Both the position numbers and the translations under genes were made by a program. This document shows, in pieces, positions 9,291-17,499 of a stretch of 64,000 bases of DNA. Below the pieces are notes generated by a model, which had not been told where the DNA came from, made no database searches, and worked only from the letters and a program-made list of their open reading frames with translations. The first letter of the stretch is position 1. Each line of letters opens with the position of its first letter. Origin of the DNA: Bradyrhizobium sp. AZCC 2176 (GTDB lineage: Bacteria; Pseudomonadota; Alphaproteobacteria; Rhizobiales; Xanthobacteraceae); contig NZ_JAZHRX010000001.1 in NCBI RefSeq assembly GCF_036924645.1, positions 1,984,001-2,048,000 on the forward strand, read 5' to 3'.

Positions 9291-9318
9291 CGACGGAAGA
9301 AAGCTCGGGCGTGGCGGC
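9291..9318 (-). repeat. Partial duplicate of the O-methyltransferase 5' end
   Basis: These 28 bases match positions 9082-9109, inside the start of the methyltransferase gene, at 25 of 28 positions in the same orientation. In both places the minus strand reads as an AATPEL-type N-terminal segment. A 5' fragment of a paralogous gene, or a short tandem duplication, would explain this. The stretch between 9131 and 9477 otherwise holds no recognisable gene. Confidence 0.4.
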
Positions 9319-9477
9319 AATCGGCTGGACGTTTGCATGCTTGGCCGGAGGCGCTGTCCGCGAAAGCTGACTGCCCATAATCACCTCTTTCAGAGCGAGT
9401 CACAGCCGCGACCGGCTGGCTTGTGGCCATCCACTCGGCGAGCTGTGGCTACCGTCTGCTGAGGTGCGAATCTGGCG

Positions 9478-9738
9478 GTGCGAAGTTACGCTACGATTTC
9501 AGAAGGAGCAAAATTCGCCCGCGCCATCCATACGCTCCAGGCGACCGGCGACGTCGGGCGGGTGGCGCTCTGGCTTGGTCATAGCAGTGTCGTCAGCACT
9601 GAAATCTATCTGCGCATCGATCCAGCCGAAAAGCTCGAAATCCCTGATGCCGGCGCGCCACCGCTGATCAAGAAGGGTACTTTCACTGGGGTGTCCGACC
9701 GGCTGGCGGCGATGCTCGCGACTGCGCGGGCCTCATAG
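9478..9738 (+). pseudogene. C-terminal remnant of tyrosine recombinase/integrase
   Basis: The frame encodes LQATGDVGRVALWLGHSS followed by TEIYLRIDPAEKLEI, the last conserved block of phage-type integrases: the LGH motif and the nucleophilic tyrosine in EIYL. The HxLRH box before it is fused away (HTLQATGDV), and the N-terminal 250 or so residues are missing. The protein cannot be active. The preserved C-terminus resembles the last gene of multi-recombinase (recombinase-in-trio) elements, and the palindromes just downstream would fit the end of such an element. That identification is inference. Confidence 0.78.
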
Positions 9739-9810
9739 TTATGTAAAGCGAGCTGGCCCTTTGACCCTCAACGGTCAGGGACCGGATGGCCGTCGCAACA
9801 TAACTTCTCG

Positions 9811-9846
9811 CTCGACATAGTTCGGGTTATGTCGAGTTCGACATAA
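9811..9846. repeat. Interlocked inverted repeats downstream of integrase remnant
   Basis: CTCGACATA (9811-9819) pairs with TATGTCGAG (9828-9836), and TTATGTCG (9827-9834) pairs again with CGACATAA (9839-9846), so one core is shared by two overlapping palindromes. The arrangement resembles recombinase half-sites at the boundary of a tyrosine-recombinase element. It lies about 70 bases after the integrase remnant. Confidence 0.6.
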
Positions 9847-10515
9847 GCCAAACAGAGTCCAAGTTTCAGTAGCGCGAAGCAACTCCGTCGATTTTGGGGG
9901 CTTATCTGGGACCAACGCGAAATTCGATCTAAAATTTGAAATATTATCAACGACATAGCTTGATAAAGTGGCGGAGAGAGTGTCAGTCAACCCCCATTGA
10001 AAGATAATGCATTTTCGACCTTCCTGGGCCAAAATCCACCATTTGAGCTACGGCCGGAAAATGGGGTTTCGCCATAGCGCAGTTTCGCAAGGCAACCTGA
10101 CACGGAGTAAGGAGGCGCGCTTTGGCACGTTGCGCGGGCGCCAGCTTTTCTTTATTTTGCAACGCGATATGCGCGCCCGAACCGAAACTCCAGTTCTGTC
10201 TCATTCGAGCGAGTAAGCAACCTGGAGAAAATCGTCGCCGAGTGCAGATAGCTTGGCAACTGACGATGTCGGCCAGAAGCTCAAAAAACAATTGCTTCCA
10301 TAGGTCGTAGGATTGGCGCTGGCAGGCCGCCGCGAGACCAGCTGGGCACGCGGCGGCACGCATGCGCTGGGCGCCGCCAGATGCGCGGCGGGCTTCTGAG
10401 AGCTGACCTTAGCCAGCGGTCCGGTCCAGGCCAGGCGGCCTCGAACAGAACGGAATTGATCCGCCGATCATTCATGTGCTGCCGGGCACGCGCCTGACGT
10501 GCGGTTGAGCGCGGT
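9847..10515. other. Gene-free stretch
   Basis: This stretch is noticeably AT-rich in its first part and has no frame with convincing coding character. I find no RNA gene or complete repeat in it. Together with the recombinase remnant it probably represents decayed mobile DNA. Confidence 0.5.
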
Positions 10516-10635
10516 TCAGCTTGAGGCGTTGCGGTCGCGCTGGGCCGATGCGGGTGAAGCTATGAGCCCAATTAGCCCCACTCCCAATGCCGCAGTTCTG
10601 AGGTAGCCAATTTTGCAATCGCTCATCGCTTTCAT
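10516..10635 (-). CDS. Very small secreted protein, function unknown
   Basis: A 39-residue frame starts MKAMSDCKIGYLRTAALG, has a hydrophobic core LGVGLIGLIA and a likely signal-peptidase site after SPASAQ, leaving only about seven residues (RDRNASS). A GGAGAGG box lies just before the ATG. A signal peptide with almost no mature part suggests either a truncated gene or a tiny secreted peptide. I do not recognise the family. An earlier start would add a non-signal-like extension and is less likely. Confidence 0.45.
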   Translation of the reverse strand: MKAMSDCKIGYLRTAALGVGLIGLIASPASAQRDRNASS

Positions 10636-10777
10636 GACCTCTCCCCGACATCGATCAGCATCGCATATTATGCATTTCGCAGGGCAGTAAATCGCTTGCT
10701 GGTAGTAGCTTAGCAGCCTCAACCGCTGACGCCAGAAGCCAGAAGCCTCCCGCGAGGTTGCAGCGCCCAATTCAGTT

Positions 10778-11038
10778 TCAGCGCCTCCCGACACGATTAA
10801 CCGGACCCCCGCGATTCATCGGTGTCCCAGGCCGTACTCCAACTCCGGCAGCACCGACGCCGGGAGTGACCACGGCTCGCGCGACCGGCCGCGGCCGCAG
10901 CACCACGCCGGGCCGTGCGACGCATCCCACCGGATACGCAACATATTGGCAATACACTACCGCCCCGGCCGGTTCAGTGCTTGCCGTGATGAACCCAGCC
11001 ATCAGCAACGCAGATAGCGCGATCGAAAGCTTCTTCAT
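10778..11038 (-). CDS. Small secreted Gly/Pro/Val-rich protein, function unknown
   Basis: The 86-residue product begins MKKLSIALSALLMAGFI, a clear signal peptide with a cleavage site near PAGA. The mature part has two cysteines (YCQY and VGCVA) and a low-complexity tail rich in Gly, Val, Pro and Arg, as in many small envelope proteins of Bradyrhizobium. GGAGGTAACG directly before the ATG is an excellent ribosome binding site and fixes the start. A CCGATTTTGCATAG element points at it from about 100 bases upstream, between it and the divergent histidine kinase. Confidence 0.7.
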   Translation of the reverse strand: MKKLSIALSALLMAGFITASTEPAGAVVYCQYVAYPVGCVARPGVVLRPRPVARAVVTPGVGAAGVGVRPGTPMNRGGPVNRVGRR

Positions 11039-11141
11039 CGTTACCTCCGCCCTTCTGACTAAACGGTTCATTGAACAATCCGCGCTGACATACGCCGCGC
11101 GACATCGCAGGCGATAAGGTGAACCTTCTTCATACCGGTGA

Positions 11142-11155
11142 CTATGCAAAATCGG
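11142..11155 (-). promoter_or_regulatory. CCGATTTTGCATAG element, single copy
   Basis: The plus strand reads CTATGCAAAATCGG, so on the minus strand the element reads CCGATTTTGCATAG and points at the small secreted protein gene starting about 105 bases away. A possible degenerate partner facing the kinase (around 11200) is too weak to claim. Its presence argues against a kinase start upstream of it. Confidence 0.55.
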
Positions 11156-11286
11156 ACAGTTTCTGGGGCGGCCTGAGCGGTTCAGCTTTCGGCATTACCG
11201 ACTTCGGTTGCGCGCTGGCAATAGGGCTTAATATCGCTTGCGTCGCACGTTTTGTGCTACATGCGGGGTTCGAGAGAGGCTGCCGC

Positions 11287-13209
11287 GTGCTTCAGGATCT
11301 ACGAAATCAGGTCCAGCGCCGAGTGCTCCCTGTCGCTGATCCGACGCGGCGATGGGTCAGCGTGATCGGGCTCGCTGTGGCGGTCGGCATCGCCTATTTC
11401 CTGGCGGCGCGACTGAGTCTTTCTCTACTGACAAAACCTGACGGCGTAGCCGTGTTCTGGCCGGCCTCCGGTGTTGCCGCCGGCGTCCTGATAGCGGTGG
11501 GCCGGAGTGCACGATGGCCGGTGGCAATCGGTACGATGGCGGCAACGATCGTAGCCAATCTGTTGGGAGACCGAACCTTCGCCGGCGCTATCACCTTCGC
11601 CTTATGCAATGCTGGAGAAGCGATCCTCACGGCTGTCCTTGTCGAGCGCCAATTTGGTTCGGATTTCGGCCTCGACCGGCTGCGCCACGTCCTGGGATTA
11701 CTTTCGGCAGCGGTCTTCGCGGCGGCCGTCTCCGGGATCGGTGGGGCTCTGGGGTTCAAACTGTTCCACGGCTCGACGGCACCGATCCTGACCATTTGGC
11801 AGCATTGGTTTGCGGCCGACGCCCTCGGCATCGTCACGGTTGCACCGGTGTTGGTCGGAGTTGCCGCGGCCGTGCGCAACCCGCCGCCGCAGAGCGAGGC
11901 CATCGAAGGTGCCATGGCGCTCGTGGCGATAACCGCGACAAGCGCGATTAATATCTTTCTACCCCGCGAATCATGGGCGACTTTGGTGCCGCTCGCCTTG
12001 CTGTTCCCACTGTTGCTGTGGCTTGCCGCCCGCTGCCGGCCGGCGTTCGCCGCGGCGGCCGCGTTCATCGTTGCACTGACAATAGTATGGACGACTACCT
12101 TCGGCATCGGGTATTTCGGCGACCCCGATCTCCCGATCGCCGACCGCATCCTGGGTGCCCAAGCCGGCATCCTGACGACGTCGCTCTGCACGTTCGTTCT
12201 TGCCGCGCTGTTCGCAGAGCGGCGTCTGCACGAGGCAGCGCTCAGTGAGGGCGCGGCGCGGCTGCAGGAGGCGTTGACGGCCGGGGCGGTGACGGCTTTC
12301 GAATGGGATGTCCGCACCGGTTCGTCGCACCGCAGCGATAACGCGGCAAAGATTCTGGGATACGACCCGCAAGCGCCCTTTACCGGGACCGATTTTCTTG
12401 CGTCGATTCATCCGGCGGACCGCGCGCACTTCAAAGCGCACGTGAGGAATGTCCGCCCCGACAGCCCTTCGTATGCGGTCACCTTCCGTGTGATGCGTCC
12501 TGACGGCCAGGAAATGTGGCTTGAGGAAACAGCGACGGCCGAGTTCGACGCAGCCGGCCACTGTGTGCGCATCAAGGGCCTGACCCGCGACATTACCGAG
12601 CGCAAGCGGGCTGACGAGCACCAACGCTTGCTGATCGCGGAGCTTGACCACCGCGTCAAGAACGTGCTCGCGCGCGTTGCCGTGGTCGCCATGTATACGC
12701 GGCAGGCCAGCAGTACGATGGACGAGTTTATCCAAGCACTCGATCGCCGCATCCAAGGCATGGCAGTCGCTCATGAGCTACTGAGCCAAGGTCACTGGCA
12801 GGGCGTTCGCCTCGCGGATATTGTCCGCCGCCAGCTAGCTCCCTACGCGACGGACGCAAATACGACGACTGGCGGCCCCGACATCACACTCACCGCCGCG
12901 GCATCCGAGGCGCTTGGGATGGTGCTGCAAGAGCTTGTGACGAACGCCTCCAAATACGGCGCGCTGTCGATTCCGGATGGCCGGGTGTCGGTAAGCTGGG
13001 AGTGCGGCAACAGCGACGATACGGCGGCAAGTGCGACGATCGTGTGGCGTGAGACGGGAGGCCCGCCGGTATCGGCTCCCATTCAATACGGGTACGGAAC
13101 CAGCCTCATTTGCGATCTCATCCCTCATGAGCTCGGCGGTACGGTCGACCTCGCGTTTTCGTCCGAGGGCGTGTGCTGCACAATCGAGATACCCCTCAAG
13201 CGCAGATGA
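11287..13209 (+). CDS. MASE1-PAS-HWE family sensor histidine kinase
   Basis: The N-terminal 300 residues form a hydrophobic multi-pass MASE1 sensor, including KPDGVAVFWPASGVAAG, the conserved MASE1 motif. A PAS domain (about 320-440, FEWDVRTGSSHRSDNAAKIL and ITERKRADEHQ) follows. The kinase core is of the HWE/HisKA_2 type, with LIAELDHRVKNVLARV around residue 455 (phospho-His) and the N box QELVTNASKYGALS around 550. It sits in the inner membrane and should phosphorylate a receiver protein; the convergent single-domain receiver is the obvious candidate. I prefer the GTG preceded by GAGAGAGG. An upstream ATG at 11119 would extend the protein through the intergenic element and adds no recognisable domain. 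Confidence 0.85.
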   Translation: MLQDLRNQVQRRVLPVADPTRRWVSVIGLAVAVGIAYFLAARLSLSLLTKPDGVAVFWPASGVAAGVLIAVGRSARWPVAIGTMAATIVANLLGDRTFAGAITFALCNAGEAILTAVLVERQFGSDFGLDRLRHVLGLLSAAVFAAAVSGIGGALGFKLFHGSTAPILTIWQHWFAADALGIVTVAPVLVGVAAAVRNPPPQSEAIEGAMALVAITATSAINIFLPRESWATLVPLALLFPLLLWLAARCRPAFAAAAAFIVALTIVWTTTFGIGYFGDPDLPIADRILGAQAGILTTSLCTFVLAALFAERRLHEAALSEGAARLQEALTAGAVTAFEWDVRTGSSHRSDNAAKILGYDPQAPFTGTDFLASIHPADRAHFKAHVRNVRPDSPSYAVTFRVMRPDGQEMWLEETATAEFDAAGHCVRIKGLTRDITERKRADEHQRLLIAELDHRVKNVLARVAVVAMYTRQASSTMDEFIQALDRRIQGMAVAHELLSQGHWQGVRLADIVRRQLAPYATDANTTTGGPDITLTAAASEALGMVLQELVTNASKYGALSIPDGRVSVSWECGNSDDTAASATIVWRETGGPPVSAPIQYGYGTSLICDLIPHELGGTVDLAFSSEGVCCTIEIPLKRR

Positions 13210-13234
13210 GCGACCATCGCACGGGAGAACCCCT

Positions 13235-13615
13235 TCATCGATCCACCTTCCTGGCAATGATCGGGCGCAAGTTCGCAAGAAGCTGTTCCTTGCTGACGGG
13301 TTTCTGCAGAATGGCCTCGGCCTTTCCTGGGGCTAGAGAAACTACCGCGTAGCCAGTGAGCACGATAACTGGAATGCCTTGTTCATGCAGCCGATCGATC
13401 AAGCCGTCGGCCCGCTCTCCTTCTCGGAGATTAATGTCGACGATGGCTACATCCGGGGTGCGCTCGGCAACCAGGCGCTCGGCGTCCGCCGTGGTGGCGG
13501 CTGGTCCGGCCACGTCCGCTCCCAATACATGAAGCAAGGTCTTCAAGGCTTTGCCGATGTACCAGGAATCCTCGACCAACAGGATAAACACGCCCTGCAG
13601 TTCCAAATTTTCCAT
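13235..13615 (-). CDS. Single-domain response regulator receiver
   Basis: A stand-alone receiver domain: FILLVEDSWYIGKAL carries the acidic pocket, VAIVDINLREGERADGL carries the phospho-accepting Asp, VIVLTGYA has the conserved Thr, and LQKPVSKEQLL has the Lys. No output domain is present. It meets the HWE kinase tail to tail, 25 bases apart. In alphaproteobacteria HWE kinases commonly pair with such receivers, sometimes in the general stress network, so this is likely the partner. The chosen ATG has GGAAG six bases upstream. An alternative GTG seven codons earlier is possible. Confidence 0.85.
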   Translation of the reverse strand: MENLELQGVFILLVEDSWYIGKALKTLLHVLGADVAGPAATTADAERLVAERTPDVAIVDINLREGERADGLIDRLHEQGIPVIVLTGYAVVSLAPGKAEAILQKPVSKEQLLANLRPIIARKVDR

Positions 13616-13761
13616 CCGGTCTTCCGTCAAAAGCACCCCATAATCGGAATTTTACCAATCAAAGCACACCCGGCCGCTGGCGGGCTAGTGAGCATGATGG
13701 GTTGGAGTTGAATCGACTAGCTGTAAGCGCGACGCACAGTACGAAAGGCCAGACTGAGCAA

Positions 13762-14070
13762 TCATCGGGCCCATTGGTCCAGTTGAAGGCAAGTCAACAG
13801 GCTGACGTAGCTCGGCGTGCCGCCAACGCTTTCGTTCACGGTACAGTTTGCTCTGTTGGCCGCGGGAAACTTCGACCACCGGCTGGCCAGCTGCCGGCGG
13901 GCTTGCTGTTCATCCCTTATGCAGCTTTTTAACGATTGATCGACGGAGAGCCCGGCGGTAGCGGCAACATCGAGCTTGCAATTTCGGGCAATATCGAACT
14001 TTGGCACATTGTCAGCCACTGCAACAACCAACTGAGAACTCACGACAATCATCGAGATCGAGATAGGCAT
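13762..14070 (-). CDS. Small secreted cysteine-containing protein, paralogue of 30920-31228
   Basis: The 102-residue product has a short hydrophobic N-terminus (MPISISMIVVSSQLVVAVAD) that can act as a signal peptide, then a conserved domain with four cysteines: ARNCKLDVAATAG, LKSCIRDEQQARRQLA, ANCTVNESVGG and LTCLQLDQWA. The spacing suggests two disulfides in the periplasm. A second copy with nearly the same sequence occurs 17 kb away. Similar short proteins are common in Bradyrhizobium, but I know no function. A copy of the CCGATTTTGCATAG-type element lies about 70 bases upstream. Confidence 0.75.
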   Translation of the reverse strand: MPISISMIVVSSQLVVAVADNVPKFDIARNCKLDVAATAGLSVDQSLKSCIRDEQQARRQLASRWSKFPAANRANCTVNESVGGTPSYVSLLTCLQLDQWAR

Positions 14071-14141
14071 TGTGGCCTCCAGCTCGCAGTGGCTTCACGG
14101 CATTCTAAGAAACGTGCCCTCAGTCAGCTCTTCGTTCGATT

Positions 14142-14220
14142 TCTATGCAAGTCGGGCGCGCGTCGTCTATGCGAAAACGGATAGGCGTCCATAGAAGTCC
14201 ATGTCTGATTTTTGCATAGC
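14142..14220. promoter_or_regulatory. CCGATTTTGCATAG element cluster (three arms)
   Basis: TCTATGCAAGTCGG (14142-14155) is a variant arm that points back at the small secreted protein gene. TCTATGCGAAAACGG (14166-14180) is a second, weaker one. CTGATTTTTGCATAGC (14205-14220) is the inverted partner. The rest of the gap up to the kinase stop at 14366 holds nothing else I recognise. Confidence 0.55.
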
Positions 14221-14365
14221 CGGATGCGCCCGCTTCGATAATCTTTGACTTCATCAGCGGTGAGGCGGTTCTAGTACGTAACGCATCGCCCGCGTGCCAG
14301 CGATGGACAGATGAAATCATCACGGCAGGTCATATGGGCGCAACGAATGTGACCGCTCATTTTGC

Positions 14366-16189
14366 CTAAGCGCTGGCCACCGGAAGCCTAAAGGAGAACA
14401 CCGCGCCCCCGGTGCGGTTCTCGGCCCACAGCTCGCCGCCGTAGCTTTCGAGTATCGTTCGTGCAATTGGGAGTCCCAGCCCCGTCCCTTGCGGCTTCGT
14501 TGTGACAAACGCATTGAAAATGCTGACCAGTTTATCGTTGGGGATACCCGGGCCGGAGTCGGATATTCGGGCCTCGACCCAGTCGGTATCAGCCAGGTTT
14601 GTTCGGATCGTCAGATTATGCGGGTTGGCCACCTCTTCCATCGCGTCCACGCCGTTCATCACGAGATTGATGATGACTTGCTGCAGATGAATCGGATCGC
14701 AGCGCACCCGTAGTGGCTGCGGCGCAAGAATGGTACGTAAAATCACTCCCCGCCTCGTCACTTCAGGAGACACAATCTTGACGACGTCGCGCACGGTGTC
14801 GTTCAAATCGAGCGTCTGCAGATCGGCTTCCGTTCTGTTGTTGAGCAAATTCCGCAGGCCGCTGATGATCTCGCTCGCACGTTGCTCATCCCGGACGATA
14901 TCGGAAAGGATTTCGCCAAGCTGAGCCACGTCGAGTGGATGAGCCTTGAGCAACATCTGCGCGGCCTCGGTATTGCTCAAGATAGCTCCGAGCGGCTGAT
15001 TGAGTTCATGAGCGATCGAGGACGACAGAACGCTTGCGGTCGTGACCCGATTCAGACGGACGACCTCCTGACGGCGACTGGTCGCCTCCGCTTGGGCGAC
15101 AAGGCGTCGCCGCCGCTCGACGAGCAGCAATGCAATGATGCCCGCCTGCAGCAGGATGGCCGCCATAACAGCCGTCAGTTGCGGGCGATATTGCTCCCAG
15201 AGGCTGGGCACGCGAAAAACAACTTCGCTGCCCGGCGGCAATTGGCTTTCACTGATGTTCCAGCGCTTCAGCTCCCTCCAGTCGTATCTGGGCGATGCCG
15301 CTGGAATCGGAGGCGTCTTGATGCTGCCCGGCGACTCTCCGCCGAGAATGCGCACGGCAACTGCGGCGGTCTGGCGGCTGACGTCGGATATGTTCGTCAT
15401 CCGGCCGCCGACGATCCCTCGGCCGAAGAACGTGTCCTGTTCTGAAAAGATTGGCGCATTTGCGACCGCGTGAATCCGGTCTATGGCTCGACCGCCTTCG
15501 TGCACGACGCCGGCGGCGTCCACCAACATCTGCGCGTAGACGATGATGGTCCGGGGTGGCAGGACAGCCACCTGCTTGAGGATCTCTTCCAGCGACAGTT
15601 CATTGGAATAAGTGATCTCGACCCGGCTTGTCAGCGGTTGGAACAGCTTGCGCATCTCCTCCAGCCATCGCTTCTCGATCGGAGAACTCCCGTGCACGAC
15701 GAAGACCTTGGTCGTCTCCGGAACCAACTTCAGTATCTGTTCGAGAGTGCCTAATACGTCGATAGATACGGAGACCATCGCATCGGTCGCCGGCGCATCC
15801 GGAGAAATCCGCTGCTCGAGGGCCGCGTACAAGGTTGGGACCGAAGGAAAAATCCGCTGACGGTTTTGCTGAAAGAATCGTGCCGCGGGGCCGCCGATCG
15901 TCATGATCAGGTCGAGTTTGCGCTCGGAAAACACCGCATTCAAATAGCTGACAAAGGCATCTTCGTTCCCGTCGGGGAAGCGGGCCGTCGACAGGGAGGC
16001 CTCGAAGATATCGATGGGATCTTTCGACTGAAGCCTCAACTCCTCCCGGATCTTTCTTGCGTAGTCATCCCACGGCGAGAAATCGCGGCCGACGGAATGG
16101 ACAATCAGCACCCGCTTTGGCTGGGAAAAAGCCGCACCGGTCATCGCCAGGAGCAGAACGATCGAACTGAGAAATATTCGAATTATCAT
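14366..16189 (-). CDS. Sensor histidine kinase with periplasmic ABC-substrate-binding-type sensor
   Basis: A signal/anchor segment (IFLSSIVLLLAMTGAAFS) is followed by a large periplasmic domain of the ABC_sub_bind type (PKRVLIVHSVGRDFSPWDDY; LDLIMTIGGPAARFF; TLYAALEQR; AQMLVDAAGVVHEGG). There is one membrane helix around residue 340, then a HisKA domain with SSIAHELNQPLGAILSN (His near 394) and a HATPase domain with INLVMNGVDAM (N box), DSGPGIP and GTGLGLPIA. Kinases of this layout sense small periplasmic ligands. The receiver gene directly upstream on the same strand is its likely partner. The ATG starting the signal segment was chosen; an upstream GTG adds 11 polar residues without a better ribosome site. 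Confidence 0.88.
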   Translation of the reverse strand: MIIRIFLSSIVLLLAMTGAAFSQPKRVLIVHSVGRDFSPWDDYARKIREELRLQSKDPIDIFEASLSTARFPDGNEDAFVSYLNAVFSERKLDLIMTIGGPAARFFQQNRQRIFPSVPTLYAALEQRISPDAPATDAMVSVSIDVLGTLEQILKLVPETTKVFVVHGSSPIEKRWLEEMRKLFQPLTSRVEITYSNELSLEEILKQVAVLPPRTIIVYAQMLVDAAGVVHEGGRAIDRIHAVANAPIFSEQDTFFGRGIVGGRMTNISDVSRQTAAVAVRILGGESPGSIKTPPIPAASPRYDWRELKRWNISESQLPPGSEVVFRVPSLWEQYRPQLTAVMAAILLQAGIIALLLVERRRRLVAQAEATSRRQEVVRLNRVTTASVLSSSIAHELNQPLGAILSNTEAAQMLLKAHPLDVAQLGEILSDIVRDEQRASEIISGLRNLLNNRTEADLQTLDLNDTVRDVVKIVSPEVTRRGVILRTILAPQPLRVRCDPIHLQQVIINLVMNGVDAMEEVANPHNLTIRTNLADTDWVEARISDSGPGIPNDKLVSIFNAFVTTKPQGTGLGLPIARTILESYGGELWAENRTGGAVFSFRLPVASA

Positions 16190-16300
16190 GCGATAAGGCG
16201 GTCCGTTTACGCGGGATGTCACGATATGACCCGGAACCCAATCCTACTCGACTTGCCCAGTACCTATTCCTGCAATCGTTAAGGAATTGGGCTCCCTTCC

Positions 16301-16654
16301 TCAGGGAATCCTGCCGACGGCATCGATCAGCAGCTTTGACAGAAATGGCTTCTTCAAATACGCAATGCAGCCCGCGTCGAATGCCTCCTGCCGGGTGACC
16401 TCACTATCGATGGCCGTCATGATAATGACCGGCAATTCCCTACCTGACGCGATCAACTGCCGTTGCAGGTCGATGCCGGAGATTCCGCCAAGGTGAATGT
16501 CCAGCAGCAAACAATCCGCTTCGCACTCGGCCTGGGCCTCCAAAAACGACTCTGCCGATGCAAACGTCCGGACGCGGTAGCCATGGGCCGACAAAAGGCG
16601 GTTTAGACCTTGCAGCATGCTGGGATTGTCATCGACGACAGCTATGGTGCGCAT
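16301..16654 (-). CDS. FixJ-type single receiver response regulator
   Basis: The product is a receiver domain without a DNA-binding part. IAVVDDNPSMLQGLNRLL gives the acidic pocket, DCLLLDIHLGGISGIDL the phospho-Asp, PVIIMTAIDSE the conserved Thr, and YLKKPFLSKLLIDAV the Lys. It ends about 110 bases before the kinase gene and is transcribed first, so the two likely form a two-component operon. The ATG at MRTIAVVDDN fits the normal receiver start; a TTG codon 15 codons earlier is an alternative. A CTATGCACAATCCG variant (16780-16793) of the region's repeated element lies upstream. Confidence 0.85.
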   Translation of the reverse strand: MRTIAVVDDNPSMLQGLNRLLSAHGYRVRTFASAESFLEAQAECEADCLLLDIHLGGISGIDLQRQLIASGRELPVIIMTAIDSEVTRQEAFDAGCIAYLKKPFLSKLLIDAVGRIP

Positions 16655-16779
16655 GACGAAACGATCATTGGCTGTTTGCAGTTTCGGCAAGAAAAGCAAT
16701 TCCCAGTTACGGATCGCGATCAGGACTGGTTCCAGCGCGCCGCTTGCTATAGCAATCTGCCTCGGCCCTCCCTAGGACG

Positions 16780-16793
16780 CTATGCACAATCCG
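16780..16793 (-). promoter_or_regulatory. Variant CCGATTTTGCATAG element
   Basis: The plus strand reads CTATGCACAATCCG, close to the arm sequence found elsewhere in this zone (CTATGCAAAATCCG at 31310). It points at the receiver gene at a distance of about 126 bases. No inverted partner is visible. Confidence 0.4.
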
Positions 16794-16830
16794 CTCCTTG
16801 CGCAGGGTCGCCGAGATCGTTGTGAAACCG

Positions 16831-17199
16831 CTAGGGCTTCATTTCAATCCCCAGCTTCGCCCGCATGTCCTTGAACACGACGGCGACCGCCTCAATGATC
16901 AATTGACCGGGGTTCGCCTTGCAATAGACAATGATTTCGTGCTCGGCCTCCTTTGATTTGACGATATCCATATAGTGCTTGCGAGCAAGTCCGTTGTACC
17001 AGCCGCTATACCAGGCTGTCAGGCGGTCGGCATCGCCTTGCCAGGTCCCGGCGAGTTGAGCGCATGTCAATTTCTGGACATTCAAGAACCCGTTGGCGTC
17101 GGCATAGGTGCTGAGATCGACCTGGGCGCGGGCAACCGGAATCGCCGTCGCAGACAGTATCGTTGCGAAAATCTGGGCCCTGTACATCTTGCGCTCCAT
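16831..17199 (-). CDS. HdeA/HdeB-like periplasmic protein
   Basis: The 122-residue product has an N-terminal signal peptide ending near PVARA, then LTCAQLAGTW, a WYNGLARKHYMDI helix and EHEIIVYCKANPG. This is the two-cysteine helical layout of the HdeA acid-stress chaperone family, which keeps periplasmic proteins soluble at low pH. AGGAG six bases before the ATG supports the start. The family assignment is from the motif order and length. Whether it is a true acid chaperone in this organism is not shown. Confidence 0.8.
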   Translation of the reverse strand: MERKMYRAQIFATILSATAIPVARAQVDLSTYADANGFLNVQKLTCAQLAGTWQGDADRLTAWYSGWYNGLARKHYMDIVKSKEAEHEIIVYCKANPGQLIIEAVAVVFKDMRAKLGIEMKP

Positions 17200-17238
17200 T
17201 CCATTCTCCTGCTGAGCTCGTCGCCTGGTCGCTGAATT

Positions 17239-17491
17239 GAAGCGGGAGAAGTCAGCATCTCCCCCGCTTCCTCTCAGTAGAACGCGGATAGCGGTAGTAG
17301 CCGCACACAGGCAGCACGTACGCTCCCAACGGTCTAGGCCATCAAGGCCTGGTACGACGGTGCGATGAAGAGTTCATCCGCACGGCGAACGAGGCCGCTC
17401 CACTGGCCGCGAAAGAAGAGAAGAAGTAACCCGCAAGAGACGACATCCTCCGCACCGATGCGGAGCGGCAAGCGCCTAGCCTGCCGCTCCG
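17239..17491. terminator. Two hairpins in the gap between the HdeA-like gene and the DUF1254 array
   Basis: GAAGCGGGAGA (17239-17249) pairs with TCTCCCCCGCTTC (17258-17270) with a small bulge. CGGAGCGGCA (17461-17470) pairs perfectly with TGCCGCTCCG (17482-17491) around an 11-base loop, immediately after the last DUF1254 stop on the minus strand. The second is a likely transcript end for the array, though no T-run follows. A short plus-strand frame ending near 17428 (EFIRTANEAAPLAAKEEKK) looks like a gene tail but has no readable front. Confidence 0.45.
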
Positions 17492-17499
17492 TTACCGCA

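Noticed and set aside
9811..9846. CRISPR-like repeats
   Set aside because: Only overlapping palindromes without regular spacers; no array and no cas genes occur in the window.
11394..12317. Open frame of 307 codons on the minus strand
   Set aside because: Antisense to the MASE1 region of the histidine kinase, rich in Ala, Arg and Thr, with no domain.
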